This document shows positions 29,016-31,060 of a stretch of 31,060 nucleotides of DNA, one piece after another. The notes beneath the pieces were generated by a model. The model did not search any database, was not told where the DNA came from, and worked only from the letters and a program-made list of their open reading frames with translations. This DNA comes from Perkinsus olseni. Its lineage: Eukaryota > Perkinsozoa > Perkinsida > Perkinsidae. The stretch is from the NCBI GenBank assembly GCA_013115135.1, contig JABANP010000582.1, positions 1 through 31,060 on the forward strand, given 5' to 3'. Positions within the stretch are counted from its first letter, which is position 1. The number at the start of each line of letters is the position of its first letter. The position numbers and the translations under genes were made by a program.

Positions 29016-31060
29016 TCAATTTGTTTTCGGAAGCTCTTTGAAATAGATCTTTTCGCAGTAGCCAGCCATAGCTGCACATCGACTCACACAGATTGTTATT
29101 TGCCCAAGAGTTCCGCTTCCGTCTATGAAACTAGGCCGCAAGCGAGACCGATCTGGTCTTTGACAGTTGAGCATTAGATGAGCGTTCCCATCCTTGACCC
29201 CACAATGACGACAAATAGTATCATGAACCGTTGCATTGTAGCCAGGTCTATATTTATAGGCCTTCAAAAGAATCGAGTGGCCCGACAATAGCTGCAAGAA
29301 CGCCCCATTGTTTCTCGACCGCACCACTTTTTGGACACTATCTCTCTGCCGAGAGCTCTCAAGTGCTCTTCGTAAGGGTTCCGAGAGTGTCGACACCAAC
29401 CGTACTACCGTATAATCCCTAAAAAGATCAAGACGGTGCTTTGTTTCCGACAAAGACAAGCTAGCCCGCCCATTTCTTTCCTCAATGCCCTCGTGACCCG
29501 TATTGGTGCACAGGTCCTCGGGGAAGCCCCATTCTTCCAAAAGGGTTCTAAATTTATCTATTTTTGCTCTCGATTTCGTACAATCGATGACTGATCTTCT
29601 GTGAAAATGGGTGAGAACCGCTTTTTGAGTTACTAGAAATGACAGAGGCATCACACCAGAAGCTACATATAGCAATGCTCGAGGGGTGCTCTTCCGAGCT
29701 CTCAACGCCCGCCTCAAAAAGTAAGAACCTACCAAGTCGATTTCTTCCCTTACTGTTTTGTTGGCTATGAGAGGACCCCATACCTCATGAGCATAAAGGA
29801 CGACAGGTAGAAGAACTTTGTTATATATTTCAATGAAAAGTCCAACCGACAACCCTTGCCTCTTGCCTAGCATTGCACCGCACTTCCGTAAAGCCATATT
29901 ATCAATTTGCTTTGCAAGCGTTAACCTGCCACTCAAATGTTCGTGAAAGTTTAAACCAGAAGTGAAGGTGAATCCTAGCTGGCGGAGCACGTTGTTGTAG
30001 CCAGAAAGCCCGCTCAAGGCCCTCTTTTGATTTGTCATGAGCGTCATCTTCGAAGGCTCTAGGACGAGATTTATCACTGCCGATTCACTTCGGACAAATT
30101 CTATGATGCGTCTCAAAGCAGATCTCATATCTTCGTCTGTAACTCCATCCCTCCACGATATCAATAGGTACGAGTCATCCGCATAGCATTTCCATTCACA
30201 GCACTCCACCTCTTCCAAACCGGAAACAAAGGCTTCCACCTTCATGCCAACGGACTCTGTATCGATGATGAACAAGAAAGGGGAAAGCAAAGCCCCTTGT
30301 GGGGTTCCTTTCCCCGCGAATGCCTGCCTATGCACCCTGACATTCCCATATTCTAATTCTGATGTACGCCCAGCAAGCCACGACTCCACCCATATACGAG
30401 TGCGACTGTCTACCCCGAAGGACTCCAGACTACTGATAATCGAACTGTGCGAAACTTCTCCGAAAGCATTACTGTAGTCAAGTGATATTAGACACCACTT
30501 CTTATGGTCACAAGCGAATTTCACGGAAGAGCTGATCACATCTATGGTGCTTTTAGATGCAAGATATGCACACTGGCGTCCAGCATTCCTGATTGCTTCA
30601 AGAGGCTGTTCCAGGAATTGTCGCAGATACGCCTCAGCTATCTTTGAGAGCGTTGAGCAGAGTGCGATGGGCCGCAGGGATTTGACACTTTTCCTATCTT
30701 TCTTCGGTTTATCGAGCATTATTGTTCGGGACTCCCGAATCGGGAGTGCTTCCATGAGCGAGGGAGATAACCATTCTCATAGCTGAAGCCAATGAGTTTC
30801 CCCAACTCGGTCTTAACCCAGGGAGGGCTCTCGTGCCAGTGCCTTAAACGGATCCCGTCGATGCCAGGCGCTGAGTCGAAGCTCTTCTGCCTCCTCTTTA
30901 TTAGCGAAGAGATTTCCTCCTGTGAAACCTCAAAACTTGTGCTAGGCTCAGCAACTGCCCCCGTCTCGACATCTCCCGCTCTCTCTAAAATGTCCACTCC
31001 AGATGCTCTTGGACCGATGTAATGATCGGCAAGCCGATTTGCGGACTGTTCTATGGTATT
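29016..31060 (-). mobile_element. Non-LTR retrotransposon, 3' part, cut by the window edge
   Basis: The reverse-transcriptase region and a C-terminal zinc-knuckle region are present. The endonuclease that usually precedes the RT would lie beyond 31060. The 3' limit is uncertain. Confidence 0.75.
29016..31060 (-). pseudogene. Non-LTR reverse transcriptase with one 14-base frameshift
   Basis: The first frame runs from the window edge to 30719 and has SAPGIDGIR, then YLPRSWKHS. The second frame (30755-29016, 579 residues if read from its first ATG) has TIMLDKPKKDR, RPIAL, LDYSNAF (motif A, about residues 92-98), GKGTPQGALLSP (148-159), YADD (191-194), then thumb-like sequence. A CCHC knuckle C-x2-C-x7-H-x4-C lies at 515-531. 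Catalytic aspartates are all visible. The order matches the LINE group that has a C-terminal CCHC. The frames are split at 30726-30745 by a triplet motif; taking away 14 bases there puts both in one frame. The element looks young, with no other stop seen. Confidence 0.82.
30726..30745. repeat. Inverted triplet motif inside the RT gene, exact
   Basis: Hexamer TCGGGA, spacer C, TCCCGA, spacer A, TCGGGA; flanks t and g. Both spacers obey the rule. It falls between the conserved SWK and IML-KP segments of the RT and shifts the frame. Confidence 0.95.

Noticed and set aside
1..31060. CRISPR array, bacterial operon or phage region
   Set aside because: There are no regular repeat-spacer arrays, no runs of co-directional genes and no ribosome binding sites; retroelements and an intron point to a eukaryote.

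Overview
The window looks eukaryotic. It has short intron-poor genes in wide non-coding stretches, one phase-consistent GT-AG intron, a non-LTR retrotransposon reverse transcriptase (RT), an LTR-retrotransposon integrase remnant and a Mutator-like (MULE) element. There are no operons, Shine-Dalgarno-led genes, rRNAs or intact tRNAs. I suspect a protist, possibly a Perkinsus-like alveolate, but that is a low-confidence guess and nothing here proves it.

The main gene content is a family of eleven tiny secreted cysteine-rich peptides. Each has a signal peptide, a short mature domain C-x4-C-x(2-6)-C-[EG]PQ-C-x-C-x(6-9)-C-x-C-x-C, and almost always an invariant ending CPY-stop. Five lie on the minus strand at 0.7-9.6 kb (one broken), four on the plus strand at 14.5-23.7 kb, and two on the minus strand at 25.9-27.9 kb. 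They grew by duplication of whole blocks: A (78-4730), B (5798-7745) and C (9370-11830), then E, F and G (16.3-17.6, 17.9-19.85 and 23.0-24.75 kb). Block C ends at a separate gene for a basic, low-complexity protein with six SPF motifs (11582-13233, minus strand, two exons). Block A keeps only a decayed piece of that gene.

Mobile DNA: a Ty3-like integrase tail remnant (8376-8970, minus); a 1.7-kb MULE with near-identical inverted ends, a 9-bp target duplication and a decayed transposase tail (20341-22062); and an RT open to the right edge of the window (29016-31060, minus), split by a frameshift.

The most unusual signal is a dispersed 20-base motif of fixed geometry. A hexamer S is followed by one base, then the reverse complement of S, then one base, then S again. 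I found twelve exact copies and three with one mismatch; chance predicts about 0.002 exact copies in this length. The two spacer bases are not random. With x and y as the bases flanking the motif, the first spacer is the complement of y and the second the complement of x, in almost every copy. So each motif reads as a precursor 8-mer xSy into which its own 8-base reverse complement was inserted, with S duplicated on both sides, a 14-base gain. Sister copies of the duplicated blocks carry the single unexpanded site at four places, and one insertion explains the RT frameshift exactly. I know of no described element or repair product with this fixed 6-8-6 geometry. The window also has many long palindromes with a one-base centre, two of them back to back inside the MULE.
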